In this document: piece by piece, positions 51,118-60,338 of the stretch | Layout of the letters: every line of letters begins with the position of its first letter | Numbering within the stretch: the first letter of the stretch is position 1 | Position numbers and translations under genes: made by a program | The notes under the pieces: generated by a model | Told to the model about the DNA's origin: nothing | What the model saw: the letters and a program-made list of their open reading frames with translations, nothing else | Databases searched by the model: none | Origin: Muribaculum sp. | GTDB taxonomy: Bacteria > Bacillota > Clostridia > Lachnospirales > Lachnospiraceae | Reading direction: 5' to 3' | DNA length: 64,000 bases | Assembly: GCA_023663505.1 (NCBI GenBank) | Contig: JAMPHH010000006.1 | Location: forward strand, 1 to 64,000

Positions 51118-51146
51118 ATTATATTGTTACACCCATCAGGTGTCAA
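51118..51146 (-). promoter_or_regulatory. consensus promoter with inverted repeat in the spacer
   Basis: On the minus strand TTGACA (51141-51146), a 17-nt spacer and TATAAT (51118-51123) are perfect. The spacer region holds ACACC-TGATG-GGTGT (51130-51144), a likely operator. It drives the small membrane protein ending at 50682 through a leader of about 115 nt. Confidence 0.75.
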
Positions 51147-51233
51147 TTACAAAGTTATTCCTGCAGTCAATGGGCATTTGACGAAGGTTGCGGGGATATT
51201 GACTTTTGCATACAACAAATTCCATAGGAAATA

Positions 51234-51262
51234 TTGTTTTTTGACACGAATTGTTATATACT
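51234..51262 (+). promoter_or_regulatory. putative promoter of the SEC-C gene
   Basis: TTGTTT (51234-51239), a 17-nt spacer and TATACT (51257-51262) lie 51 nt before ATG 51314. A nearby TTGACA (51241) has no -10 box at proper spacing. Confidence 0.4.
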
Positions 51263-51313
51263 TACTCTGTACCAATTTTTTTGAAAATACAGGATAAGGA
51301 CGGTATATGGAGT

Positions 51314-51817
<504 letters not shown>

Positions 51818-51860
51818 ATGACGGGGATATACTAAGGAGAATATTAGGAGGAGTATAGCG

Positions 51861-52289
51861 TTGAACATAGCATCTTTTATCTCTCCTAAGGCGGAGGTTA
51901 CTTACCTGCGGGACAACATGACGATCCGGCAGGGACTTGAGAAGCTTAAGCGAAGCGGCTATGCGGCAGTGCCCGTGATCGATTCCGAGAATCGGTATGT
52001 GGGTGTGGTCAGTGAGGGGGATTTCCTCTGGAATATCTTGAATCACAATGAACAACTGGAAAATGTGACCATGAAGACAGTGGAGCACCTGACGCTTCGG
52101 GATATCATTCAAAACGGCAAGGTTCAGCCGGTCTGCATTGACACGGATATGGAGCAGCTTCTGGGGCAGGCGCAAATGCAGAACTTTGTTCCGGTGATTG
52201 ATGACAGAAATGTGTTTATCGGGATAGTCACCAGAGGTGACGTCCTGAAATATTTTATCAAAAAGCAGCTTGCGGCGGCGAGCCGATGA
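51861..52289 (+). CDS. tandem CBS-domain protein
   Basis: The 142-residue protein consists of two CBS motifs: YLRDNMTIRQGLEKL with YAAVPVIDSENRYVGVVSEG, and PVCIDTDMEQLLGQAQ with FVPVIDDRNVFIGIVTRG. Such pairs bind adenine nucleotides. The neighbours apt and relA handle purine nucleotides, which fits an AMP/ATP or ppGpp sensor, though this is inference. The start is TTG 51861 after AGGAGGAG; no better ATG exists. Confidence 0.85.
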   Translation: MNIASFISPKAEVTYLRDNMTIRQGLEKLKRSGYAAVPVIDSENRYVGVVSEGDFLWNILNHNEQLENVTMKTVEHLTLRDIIQNGKVQPVCIDTDMEQLLGQAQMQNFVPVIDDRNVFIGIVTRGDVLKYFIKKQLAAASR

Positions 52290-52330
52290 ACCAATTAGAA
52301 TGATGATATACATAAAGGAAGGGGTTTACA

Positions 52331-52855
52331 ATGAAGAAACTGGAAGAATATGTGAGAAGTATTCCTGATTTTCCCGAGGAGGGCATTATTTTTCGCGATG
52401 TGACAAGTGTCCTGCAGGACGCGGACGGTCTGCAGCTTGCGATTGACACGATGCAGGAGCTTGTGAAGGATTTGGATTATGACGTGGTGGTGGGAGCGGA
52501 ATCCCGCGGATTTATTTTTGGGACTCCGATTGCATATAATAATCGAAAGCCGTTCGTTTTGATCCGCAAGAAGGGAAAGCTTCCCTGTGAGACCGTGGAG
52601 GTGTCCTATGACTTGGAGTATGGACAGGCTACCATCGAGATGCACAAGGACAGCATCAAGCCCGGACAAAGAGTCTTGGTGGTAGACGACCTGATCGCGA
52701 CAGGCGGCACTACCGAGGCTATGATCAAGCTGATCGAGACTCTCGGCGGCAAGGTCGTGGGAGTCGTGGTGCTTATGGAGCTTGCGGGCTTGAAGGGGCG
52801 GGAGAGGATCGCCGGGTACCGTCTGGACTCCGCGATCTGCTACCCCGGCAAATAA
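52331..52855 (+). CDS. apt: adenine phosphoribosyltransferase
   Basis: The 174-residue enzyme makes AMP from adenine and PRPP. Marks: start VRSIPDFPEEGIIFRDVT, VGAESRGFIFG, KLPCETVEVSYDLEYG and the PRPP loop VLVVDDLIATGGTTEA. AAGGAAGGGG precedes the ATG. It lies upstream of relA as in many Firmicutes. Confidence 0.95.
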   Translation: MKKLEEYVRSIPDFPEEGIIFRDVTSVLQDADGLQLAIDTMQELVKDLDYDVVVGAESRGFIFGTPIAYNNRKPFVLIRKKGKLPCETVEVSYDLEYGQATIEMHKDSIKPGQRVLVVDDLIATGGTTEAMIKLIETLGGKVVGVVVLMELAGLKGRERIAGYRLDSAICYPGK

Positions 52856-52911
52856 TACGCGCCACTGTAAATGTAAGGGAATTTAGAAACGTCGGTCACA
52901 TGGGAGCAGCT

Positions 52912-55218
52912 ATGACAGAAGAAAAGAATGAGGTTATCTTTGTTGATGACCGTATAAATGAAGCTGAGGAGTTTGTAGCCCCTGAAACACTGTATCAGAG
53001 GCTTATTACCCATGTGCAGAAATACCACCCCAGCGACGATATCTCCATGATAGCCAAGGCATACGAGGTGGCGAGCAGGGCGCATAAGGATCAGCTTCGC
53101 AAGTCGGGGGAGCCGTATATCATTCACCCCTTGAACGTGGCGATCATTCTGGCGGATTTGGAGCTGGACAAGGAGACGATCGTGGCGGGGCTTCTGCATG
53201 ACGTGGTGGAAGATACCGTGATGACCGACGAGGATCTGGAGCGGGAGTTTGGGCAGGACGTGGCATTACTGGTGGACGGCGTGACCAAGCTGGAAAAGCT
53301 GCCGCTCTCCTCCGGCGGGGAGCAGCCTGATGCCAAGCTTGAGATTCAGGCGGAGAACCTTAGAAAGATGTTCTTAGCCATGGCGAAGGATATCCGCGTA
53401 ATCCTGATCAAGCTGGCGGACCGCCTGCACAACATGAGAACCTTGAGGTATCAGCGTCCCGAGAGCCAACAGCGCATCGCCAAGGAGACCTTGGAGATTT
53501 ATTGTCCTATCGCCCAGAGATTGGGTATCAGCAAGATCAAGATCGAGTTAGATGATTTATCCCTGAAATATTTGGAGCCGGAGGTCTATTATGATCTGGT
53601 GGATAAGATCGCAGTGCGCAAGAGCGTGCGGGAGAGCTATATCCAAGGCATAGTGGACGAGGTGAAGGCTCATGTGGAGAACGCGGGCATCGAGGCGAAG
53701 GTGGACGGTCGCGTCAAGCACTTTTTCAGTATTTATAAGAAAATGAAGAATCAGAATAAGACGCTTGATCAGATCTATGATCTGTTTGCCGTGCGGATCA
53801 TCGTGGAGACGGTGAAGGACTGCTATGCGGCTCTGGGCGTGATTCATGAGATGTACAAGCCTATTCCCGGACGTTTTAAGGACTATATCGCCATGCCCAA
53901 GCCCAATCGGTATCAATCGCTGCACACTACCTTGATCGGCACCTCGGGGCAGCCCTTTGAGGTTCAGATACGTACCTTTGAGATGCATAAGGCGGCGGAA
54001 TATGGTATCGCGGCGCATTGGAAGTACAAGGAGGCGTCTGACGGCAAGAGGGTGGAGGAGCAGGAGGAGGAGAAGCTTGTCTGGCTGCGGCAGATTTTGG
54101 AGTGGCAGCAGGACATGTCCGACAACAGGGAGTTTATGAACCTGTTGAAGAACGATCTGGATCTGTTCTCGGATCATGTTTATTGCTTCACGCCCTCGGG
54201 CGAGGTGAAGAATCTTCCCGCAGGCTCCACGCCGATTGATTTTGCCTATCATATTCATTCCGCGGTGGGCAACAAGATGGTGGGCGCAAGGGTGAACGGC
54301 AAGCTTGTGACGATCGACTATGAGATTCACAACGGCGACCGTATCGAGATCATCACCTCACAGAATTCCAAGGGTCCCAGCAGGGATTGGCTGAATGTGG
54401 TCAAGAGCACTCAGGCTAAGAACAAGATCAACCAGTGGTTCAAGAACGAGCTTAAGGAAGATAATATCGTCAGGGGGAAGGAGCTTCTGGCTGCCTACTG
54501 TAAGACGAGGGGAATCAATTATTCAAACCTGTCCAAGCAGGACTATATGGATGTGGTGCTGCGCAAGTACGGATTTCGGGATTGGGACAGCGTTCTGGCG
54601 GCAGTGGGACATGGCGCCCTGAAGGAAGGGCAGATCATCAACAAGATGCAGGAGCTCTATGACAGGGAGCACAAAAAGGAGCTCACCAACGAGGAGGTTC
54701 TGCAGAGCATTGCGGCGGCGACAGCCACCAGTGCAAACCGTCCGGAGCATATACGTTCCAGAAGCGGGATCGTGGTAAAGGGCATAGCGGATTTGTCCGT
54801 GCGCTTTTCCAAGTGCTGCTCTCCGGTGCCGGGGGACGAGATCGTGGGCTTTATCACCAGAGGGCGGGGAATCTCCATTCACCGTACCGATTGCGTCAAT
54901 ATGCTTGGGCTACCCGAGATGGAACGCGCGAGGCTGATAGACGCGGAGTGGCAGAAGGTTGAGGAGACTGTATCTGAGAAATACGAGGCGGAGATCAAGA
55001 TTTATGCAAATGACAGAAATGGTCTGTTGGCGGATATCACCAAGGCTCTCACGGAGAAGGAGATCAATATCCTCTCCATGAACACCCGCACGAGCAGACA
55101 GGGGGTTGCCACGCTGTTGGTTTCCTTTGAGATCAGCGGCAGGGAGGAGCTCGGCAGAATCGTCGATAAGATTCGGGGGATTGAGAGCGTGATCGAGATT
55201 GAGAGAACTTCAGGTTGA
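52912..55218 (+). CDS. relA: bifunctional (p)ppGpp synthetase/hydrolase
   Basis: The 768-residue protein has an HD hydrolase (AHKDQLRKSGEPYIIHPL, GLLHDVVEDT). The synthetase follows (GRVKHFFSIYKKMK, DLFAVRIIV, MPKPNRYQSLHTT), then TGS (VYCFTPSGEVKNLPAGSTPI), a helical/zinc-finger region (RFSKCCSPVPGDEIVGFITR) and an ACT domain at the end. All parts of a Rel enzyme are complete. The start is ATG 52912 after GGGAG; ATG 52900 is in frame. It makes and removes the alarmone that restrains purine synthesis, including PurF and PurA in many species. Confidence 0.93.
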   Translation: MTEEKNEVIFVDDRINEAEEFVAPETLYQRLITHVQKYHPSDDISMIAKAYEVASRAHKDQLRKSGEPYIIHPLNVAIILADLELDKETIVAGLLHDVVEDTVMTDEDLEREFGQDVALLVDGVTKLEKLPLSSGGEQPDAKLEIQAENLRKMFLAMAKDIRVILIKLADRLHNMRTLRYQRPESQQRIAKETLEIYCPIAQRLGISKIKIELDDLSLKYLEPEVYYDLVDKIAVRKSVRESYIQGIVDEVKAHVENAGIEAKVDGRVKHFFSIYKKMKNQNKTLDQIYDLFAVRIIVETVKDCYAALGVIHEMYKPIPGRFKDYIAMPKPNRYQSLHTTLIGTSGQPFEVQIRTFEMHKAAEYGIAAHWKYKEASDGKRVEEQEEEKLVWLRQILEWQQDMSDNREFMNLLKNDLDLFSDHVYCFTPSGEVKNLPAGSTPIDFAYHIHSAVGNKMVGARVNGKLVTIDYEIHNGDRIEIITSQNSKGPSRDWLNVVKSTQAKNKINQWFKNELKEDNIVRGKELLAAYCKTRGINYSNLSKQDYMDVVLRKYGFRDWDSVLAAVGHGALKEGQIINKMQELYDREHKKELTNEEVLQSIAAATATSANRPEHIRSRSGIVVKGIADLSVRFSKCCSPVPGDEIVGFITRGRGISIHRTDCVNMLGLPEMERARLIDAEWQKVEETVSEKYEAEIKIYANDRNGLLADITKALTEKEINILSMNTRTSRQGVATLLVSFEISGREELGRIVDKIRGIESVIEIERTSG

Positions 55219-55235
55219 GGGAAGCGAGGGTAAAT

Positions 55236-55898
55236 ATGGGTGAGTTAAAAATCGGACGCATGGTGCTTGGAGTCTGCGGCACGAATACCTATTTCGTGTA
55301 TCGGGAAGGGGCAAAGGAGTGTATCGTCATCGACCCTGCGGATTGCGGAAGGCAGATTTTTGCCAAGCTGAATCAAAATAATCTTCGGGTGGCAGGAATC
55401 CTTCTGACTCATGGGCATTTCGACCATATCTGGGGTGTGGAGGGCTTGAAGGCGGCGGCAAATGAGGTTGCAGAGCATCATGGATATGCCGCGGTGAATG
55501 TGTATGCATGCGAGGCGGAGCGTGAGCTTTTGCGGGACGCGGGGCTGAACGTGTCGGAGAACGCAGGGCGGGCTTGTACTCTGGACGCAGACGTCTATGT
55601 GAATGACGGGGACGAGATATCTATTGGAGATATTGATTGCAGGGTGATCGCCACCCCCGGACACACGGCGGGCGGCTGCTGCTTTTATTTTGAGGAGGCG
55701 GGCTTTTGTGTCTGCGGGGATACGATTTTCCAAGAGTCTGTGGGAAGGACGGATTTCCCCACGGGGAGTATGGGAACACTGGTACGCTCCATTCAGGAGA
55801 AGCTTTTTGTATTGCCGGAGGATATCAAGCTTTATCCGGGGCATGGGGACAGCACCACGGTAGGACATGAGAAAAAGTATAATCCCTTTTGCGGGTAA
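55236..55898 (+). CDS. metallo-beta-lactamase-fold hydrolase (glyoxalase II-like)
   Basis: The 220-residue protein has THGHFDHIWG (HxHxDH), the His of TPGHTAGGCCFYF, the bridging Asp of FCVCGDTIF and the last His in LYPGHGDSTTVG. GSVGRTDFPTGSM-like sequence (ESVGRTDFPTGS) fits the group II glyoxalase-like subfamily commonly found after rel in Firmicutes. GAGGG supports ATG 55236; TTG 55215 overlaps relA. Likely a thioester hydrolase; substrate not known. Confidence 0.88.
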   Translation: MGELKIGRMVLGVCGTNTYFVYREGAKECIVIDPADCGRQIFAKLNQNNLRVAGILLTHGHFDHIWGVEGLKAAANEVAEHHGYAAVNVYACEAERELLRDAGLNVSENAGRACTLDADVYVNDGDEISIGDIDCRVIATPGHTAGGCCFYFEEAGFCVCGDTIFQESVGRTDFPTGSMGTLVRSIQEKLFVLPEDIKLYPGHGDSTTVGHEKKYNPFCG

Positions 55899-55983
55899 GC
55901 ATTAACATAAGGGCAGTTCGCGGAGCGGGCTGCCTGTTGTTGACTAGGGTTTTGATAGAGAGGGTTTGGGAAGGAGACGGGAT

Positions 55984-56931
55984 ATGGGAGTAGATAGCAG
56001 TCTGGCGCATTCGGTGATCAGGGAGGTCGAGAAGGTCATTGTCGGAAAAGATGCGTGTGTGGAGAAGGTGATGGAGGCAATCTTGGCAGGAGGACATGTG
56101 CTTTTGGAGGACGTGCCGGGAGTGGGTAAGACGGAGCTGGCATTGGCTTTCTCCAAGGCGATGGGCTTGACCACCAACCGCATTCAGTTCACGCCGGACG
56201 TGATGCCTGCGGATATCACGGGCTTCTCCATGTATCAGAGGGAGACGGGGGAGTTTACTTATCGCCCGGGGGCGGTCATGTGTAATCTGCTGTTGGCTGA
56301 TGAGATCAACAGGACCGCGCCCAAGACCCAGTCGGCGCTTCTTGAGGTGATGGAAGAGGCGCGTGTCACGGTGGACGGCGTGACCAGACAGGTGCCTCGG
56401 CCCTTTATCGTTCTGGCGACCCAGAATCCGCTCGGCTTCGCGGGAACGCAGAGACTTCCCGAGGCACAGATGGATCGCTTCCTGATCTGCATCAGTATGG
56501 GATATCCCGACATTGAGGACGAGATCGAGATGCTAAAACAGCGTCATACAGGTAAGCCGATGGAGCAGGTGCAGGCGGTAGCGGACGAGCAGGCTATCAT
56601 TCGCATGCAGCAGGAGACGGGACAGATATTTATCCATGATAAGATATATCGGTATATGGTCTTGTTGGCGGACGCCACCAGACGGCACCCGTATCTGGAG
56701 CTGGGTATCAGCCCGCGCGGAACACTTGCACTTGGAAAGGTGGCGCGCGCGGCGGCATATCTGGAGGGACGGGATTATGTGTCGCCGGAGGATATCATCA
56801 AGGTGCTCAGAGATGTCGCCGTACATAGAATGCGCATCAACGGAAAAGGCAAGGGCGAGAATTGCACGATAGATGACATTTTGGACGAGGTGTTGAAGCA
56901 AGTGGAGAAGCCACAGAGGGGAACAAGATAG
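55984..56931 (+). CDS. MoxR-type AAA+ ATPase
   Basis: The 315-residue ATPase has Walker A DVPGVGKTELA, Walker B LLLADEINRTAPKTQSALLE, sensor-1 Asn in IVLATQNP and Arg finger region LPEAQMDRFL. MoxR ATPases act as chaperones for von Willebrand or DUF58 partners. It starts an operon with a DUF58 and a transglutaminase-like gene (gap 4 nt, then an overlap). AAGGAG precedes the ATG by 9 nt. A family C end (GTTGTTGACT, 55935) lies in the leader. Confidence 0.92.
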   Translation: MGVDSSLAHSVIREVEKVIVGKDACVEKVMEAILAGGHVLLEDVPGVGKTELALAFSKAMGLTTNRIQFTPDVMPADITGFSMYQRETGEFTYRPGAVMCNLLLADEINRTAPKTQSALLEVMEEARVTVDGVTRQVPRPFIVLATQNPLGFAGTQRLPEAQMDRFLICISMGYPDIEDEIEMLKQRHTGKPMEQVQAVADEQAIIRMQQETGQIFIHDKIYRYMVLLADATRRHPYLELGISPRGTLALGKVARAAAYLEGRDYVSPEDIIKVLRDVAVHRMRINGKGKGENCTIDDILDEVLKQVEKPQRGTR

Positions 56932-56935
56932 GCAT

Positions 56936-57928
56936 ATGGCGCGGCAGAGGTTTATTTATGGGGGATTATTGCTTGCAGCGGTCTGGTATTCCATGCTGTA
57001 TAGTTATAGGGGAGTGCGGTTTGGCATCGCGGTCATGATACTGATTCCGTTGATTGGCACCGTACAAATGATATATGGCTTGCGCACAGGCAAGATGTCC
57101 ATGGAGACCGCAGGACAAGCTCTGGAAAGAGGGGCGGAGGGAGTGCTGCGGCTTCGCTATGAGAACAGGGGCTTTCTCCCGATTGCGGCGGTGTGCGTTA
57201 CCTTGGAATGGGAAGCTCCCGGGGAGACCGTGCAGGTGACGAGGCACTGGATTCGCGAGATCCCGGGCAACGGGAGCTCGGATTGTGAAGTCAGGGTGCA
57301 GGCTGCCCATTGCGGGCGGGCTCTTGTCAGAATGCGGAGGGTCAGGCTCTATGATTATCTGGGGCTGTGCGCTGTCAACCAAAAGGACAGGGCTGAGAGA
57401 AGCATTTATATCACGCCGACGTTAAAGCCCCTTGCAATCGATCAGGCAAAGGCGGCATACATAGGCTCGATTGGCGAGGACAGGGATATGATGGAGGGGT
57501 ATGAGATTCGGGACTACCGCGCGGGGGACAGCCTTCACAGAGTCCATTGGAAGCTCACGGCGCGCACTGACGAGCTGCAGATTCGGGACTTTGAGGGGAG
57601 AAGGACGGACAGCGCCGAGCTTTACCTGAGTATGCATGATCTGGTCAGGGACGAGCAGGGGGCGCAGATATGGGACGGCTATCTTGAACTGGCGGTGGGA
57701 TTGATGCTTGCGCTCTATCGCGGCGGGAGACTGGGCAGGGTTGTCTGGTTCAGGTCGGGTCAGAGGGAGGAGCAGGAGGTAAACAGGGAGGAGGATATCA
57801 TCGATTGCATGTATCGCCTTCTCGCGTTGGATATCACGCAGCTTGGCGGGGACGTTCCGGAGGAGGAAGCCCTGCATCTGGATATGGATATGCGGGTATA
57901 CAGAGGGGCGTTGTGTGTATATGGATAA
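56936..57928 (+). CDS. DUF58-domain protein
   Basis: The 330-residue protein has two N-terminal membrane segments (about 7-40). The DUF58 core is YEIRDYRAGDSLHRVHWKLT followed by ARTDELQIRDFEG. The C-terminal half resembles a von Willebrand fold. In MoxR operons it is the usual ATPase partner. It overlaps the transglutaminase gene by 8 nt, so assembly is probably coupled. Confidence 0.9.
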   Translation: MARQRFIYGGLLLAAVWYSMLYSYRGVRFGIAVMILIPLIGTVQMIYGLRTGKMSMETAGQALERGAEGVLRLRYENRGFLPIAAVCVTLEWEAPGETVQVTRHWIREIPGNGSSDCEVRVQAAHCGRALVRMRRVRLYDYLGLCAVNQKDRAERSIYITPTLKPLAIDQAKAAYIGSIGEDRDMMEGYEIRDYRAGDSLHRVHWKLTARTDELQIRDFEGRRTDSAELYLSMHDLVRDEQGAQIWDGYLELAVGLMLALYRGGRLGRVVWFRSGQREEQEVNREEDIIDCMYRLLALDITQLGGDVPEEEALHLDMDMRVYRGALCVYG

Positions 57929-60338
57929 AAGGAGCTTATACGGACAATTGAGAACGGGACTCTTGCTTACGCTTGCAGTCGCAGCGGATATATGCGCATG
58001 GTGCTCGCTGTTGACCGTGAACCCTCATTTTGTATGGCTGAGTCTCGGGGCGATTGCGGCGGTATTGGCTGCTTATCTGGTGTGTTTGGGGCAAAAGCCG
58101 CGTACTCGAATCGGCGGAGCTGTGTTGTATTTGGCGGTCTGTGCGGGACTCGGGCTTGTCAAGAGCGGGACGGTCATGCGCGGGGGAGTCTTGGCGCTGC
58201 AGCCTATGGTGGAGCGGATCAATCTGCGGCAAAATATTCATCTGACGCTGCCTGATGCGGCGGGGGCAGGGACGGGAGCGCTCACGTTCGCCCTGCTGTT
58301 ATTTTTGGCAGTCCAGATATTGCCGCTGGTCTATGCGGTGCTGCGGCGAAAGGTCTGGGTGGCGGGATTGGTGTATTTAATGCCGGTGCTTGTCAGCAGC
58401 GCCTCGCAATCCTTTCCGGATATCTCAGCCGTGGCAGGCATGATATTTGCAATGGGAATGATTGCGGTATCGGCGCGCTTTCAGGGGGACAGGAATACGG
58501 AAAACAGGGCTTTTTTGGTGATGCAGCTCCTGACGGGGGCGGCTGCGGCTGTGGCGTATTGGGTGATTTTGCCGCCCATGGACGAGCTGTACGAGGATAT
58601 CACCGACGCCAGAATGTATTTGACCTTTGTGGTCAACGAGCGAATCCTTCCTGAGGTGCAAACTGTGTGGAGCTGGGGCGGAATGTTCAAGAGCGGAACG
58701 ATTGAGGGGGAGCTTGTTCAGGAGAAGGGATTTTCATACACTCAGTCGGAATTTTTTGAGGTAACGGTGGACGAGTATCCTCGAGTGACGGTCTATCTGA
58801 GGGGATTTGTGGGAGACACCTACACGGGAAGCGCATGGGAGGCGGAGGAGGAAGACAGACTGGCGCGGTATTATGCGGAGCATGGCTTCACGCCGCCTGA
58901 GGATTACGCGTCGCTCGTCAACAACAGCTATGAGATATTAGAGCGTTGTCAGGCGGAAGGGGCGGAGCCCTATACCATGACCATAGAGGAGCTGCAGGGG
59001 GATAATGTATACAGCCTGTACCCTTACGGAGCCAGACTGGAGGAAAACGGGGCGGTTCATGCGGACGGTTCTCTGGACAAGCAGGGGGAGAGCTGCTCTT
59101 ATGAGTATTACCCCATATGGACATACGATAGCGTAAACAGGAATATGGAGACGGAGCTGTTGTCAGGGCTGAATCAGGAGAGCCTGATGTACAGACAGTA
59201 TGTGTATGACAATTATAGGGACTACCCGCAGGAGCTTTTGCCAAGGCTGTCCGCTTGGTTGGAGACCGTGGGAACGGAAACGAGTGATGTCCGCTACTCC
59301 GTGTACAATATAGTGAACCTGTTGGATCAGACGGCGAATTATGATTTAAATGTGCCTGCATGTCCTCCCGAGCAGGATTTTGTGGAGAACTTTCTGTTTG
59401 AGCGTCGGGCGGGGTATTGTGCCCATTTCGCCTCCGCAGCGGTGCTGATGCTTCGCAGGCAGGGGATTCCCGCCAGATATGCCACGGGATACTGCGCGCA
59501 CCCGAGCGAGTTTGTGGAGAACGGGGACGGCACTTACACAGCCGTGATCAGGGACAGACAGGCTCATGCGTGGGCGGAGATATATCTGGGCGTACTGGGC
59601 TGGGTGCCGATTGAGTTCACTCCGACAGATGTGGCATTCCCACAGGATAACCGCTGGGAAATGCTTCAGCAGTTTGAGGTGGTAGCGGGAGAGGACTTCT
59701 TGGATTTCTCGGAGTTTTGGGAGGACGGGGAGGAGTTGTCCGAGGACGACGAGGAAGATGAGGAGGACGAGGAGGAAGATGAGGAAGATGACGAGGACGA
59801 GGAGGAAGATGATGACGAGGAAGCTCTCGAGGAGGTCATTGATTCCGAGGAGTCCGAAGGGTGGCGGAATCAGCGGGCACTCCTATGGGGAGCAGCAGGC
59901 GGACTGGCATTGCTTCTGGTATTGTCATGGGGGGTGGCTGCCTGTCACAGACATAGAAGGCGCGTATTGTATCAGAAAATGGAAGCTGCCGAGCGGGTGT
60001 GCGACCAGTACAGGAGATTGGTGAGGATCATGCTTCACGCAGGCGCGGACAGTCAGATCATGAAGGAGTGGGATTGTCTCGTGGCGGAGCTGAAGCGGCT
60101 GAATATCGCATACACGAAAGGAGAGCTTGACAGGCTTTTGAGCGAGGTGGACGCATGTACTTACGGAAGCTCTCAGCCTGACGCGGCGAGCCTGCAGGAG
60201 GTGGAGCGCATATGCAAGGGGCTGCGTGGACAGCTTTACGGGCATATTCCCCTCTGGAAAAGGCGGATCGTGGTTCGATGGCAGGAATGGGAAGGGAAGT
60301 ATTATGCTGATAATAGAGTTGAACAGGGCAAATTATGA
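57921..60338 (+). CDS. TgpA-like membrane transglutaminase-core protein with acidic linker
   Basis: The 805-residue protein has five to six N-terminal membrane helices (about 10-205) and a large outer part. The transglutaminase core holds catalytic Cys in RRAGYCAHFAS and His in RQAHAWAEIYLG, with Asp expected near FTPTDV. After it comes a stretch of about 45 residues that are almost all Asp/Glu (59707-59847), then one membrane helix (about 655-678) and a cytoplasmic helical tail. The acidic linker is unusually pure and may bind Ca2+ or keep distance from the wall. Third member of the MoxR-DUF58 operon. It overlaps hemZ by 35 nt. Confidence 0.88.
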   Translation: MDKRSLYGQLRTGLLLTLAVAADICAWCSLLTVNPHFVWLSLGAIAAVLAAYLVCLGQKPRTRIGGAVLYLAVCAGLGLVKSGTVMRGGVLALQPMVERINLRQNIHLTLPDAAGAGTGALTFALLLFLAVQILPLVYAVLRRKVWVAGLVYLMPVLVSSASQSFPDISAVAGMIFAMGMIAVSARFQGDRNTENRAFLVMQLLTGAAAAVAYWVILPPMDELYEDITDARMYLTFVVNERILPEVQTVWSWGGMFKSGTIEGELVQEKGFSYTQSEFFEVTVDEYPRVTVYLRGFVGDTYTGSAWEAEEEDRLARYYAEHGFTPPEDYASLVNNSYEILERCQAEGAEPYTMTIEELQGDNVYSLYPYGARLEENGAVHADGSLDKQGESCSYEYYPIWTYDSVNRNMETELLSGLNQESLMYRQYVYDNYRDYPQELLPRLSAWLETVGTETSDVRYSVYNIVNLLDQTANYDLNVPACPPEQDFVENFLFERRAGYCAHFASAAVLMLRRQGIPARYATGYCAHPSEFVENGDGTYTAVIRDRQAHAWAEIYLGVLGWVPIEFTPTDVAFPQDNRWEMLQQFEVVAGEDFLDFSEFWEDGEELSEDDEEDEEDEEEDEEDDEDEEEDDDEEALEEVIDSEESEGWRNQRALLWGAAGGLALLLVLSWGVAACHRHRRRVLYQKMEAAERVCDQYRRLVRIMLHAGADSQIMKEWDCLVAELKRLNIAYTKGELDRLLSEVDACTYGSSQPDAASLQEVERICKGLRGQLYGHIPLWKRRIVVRWQEWEGKYYADNRVEQGKL

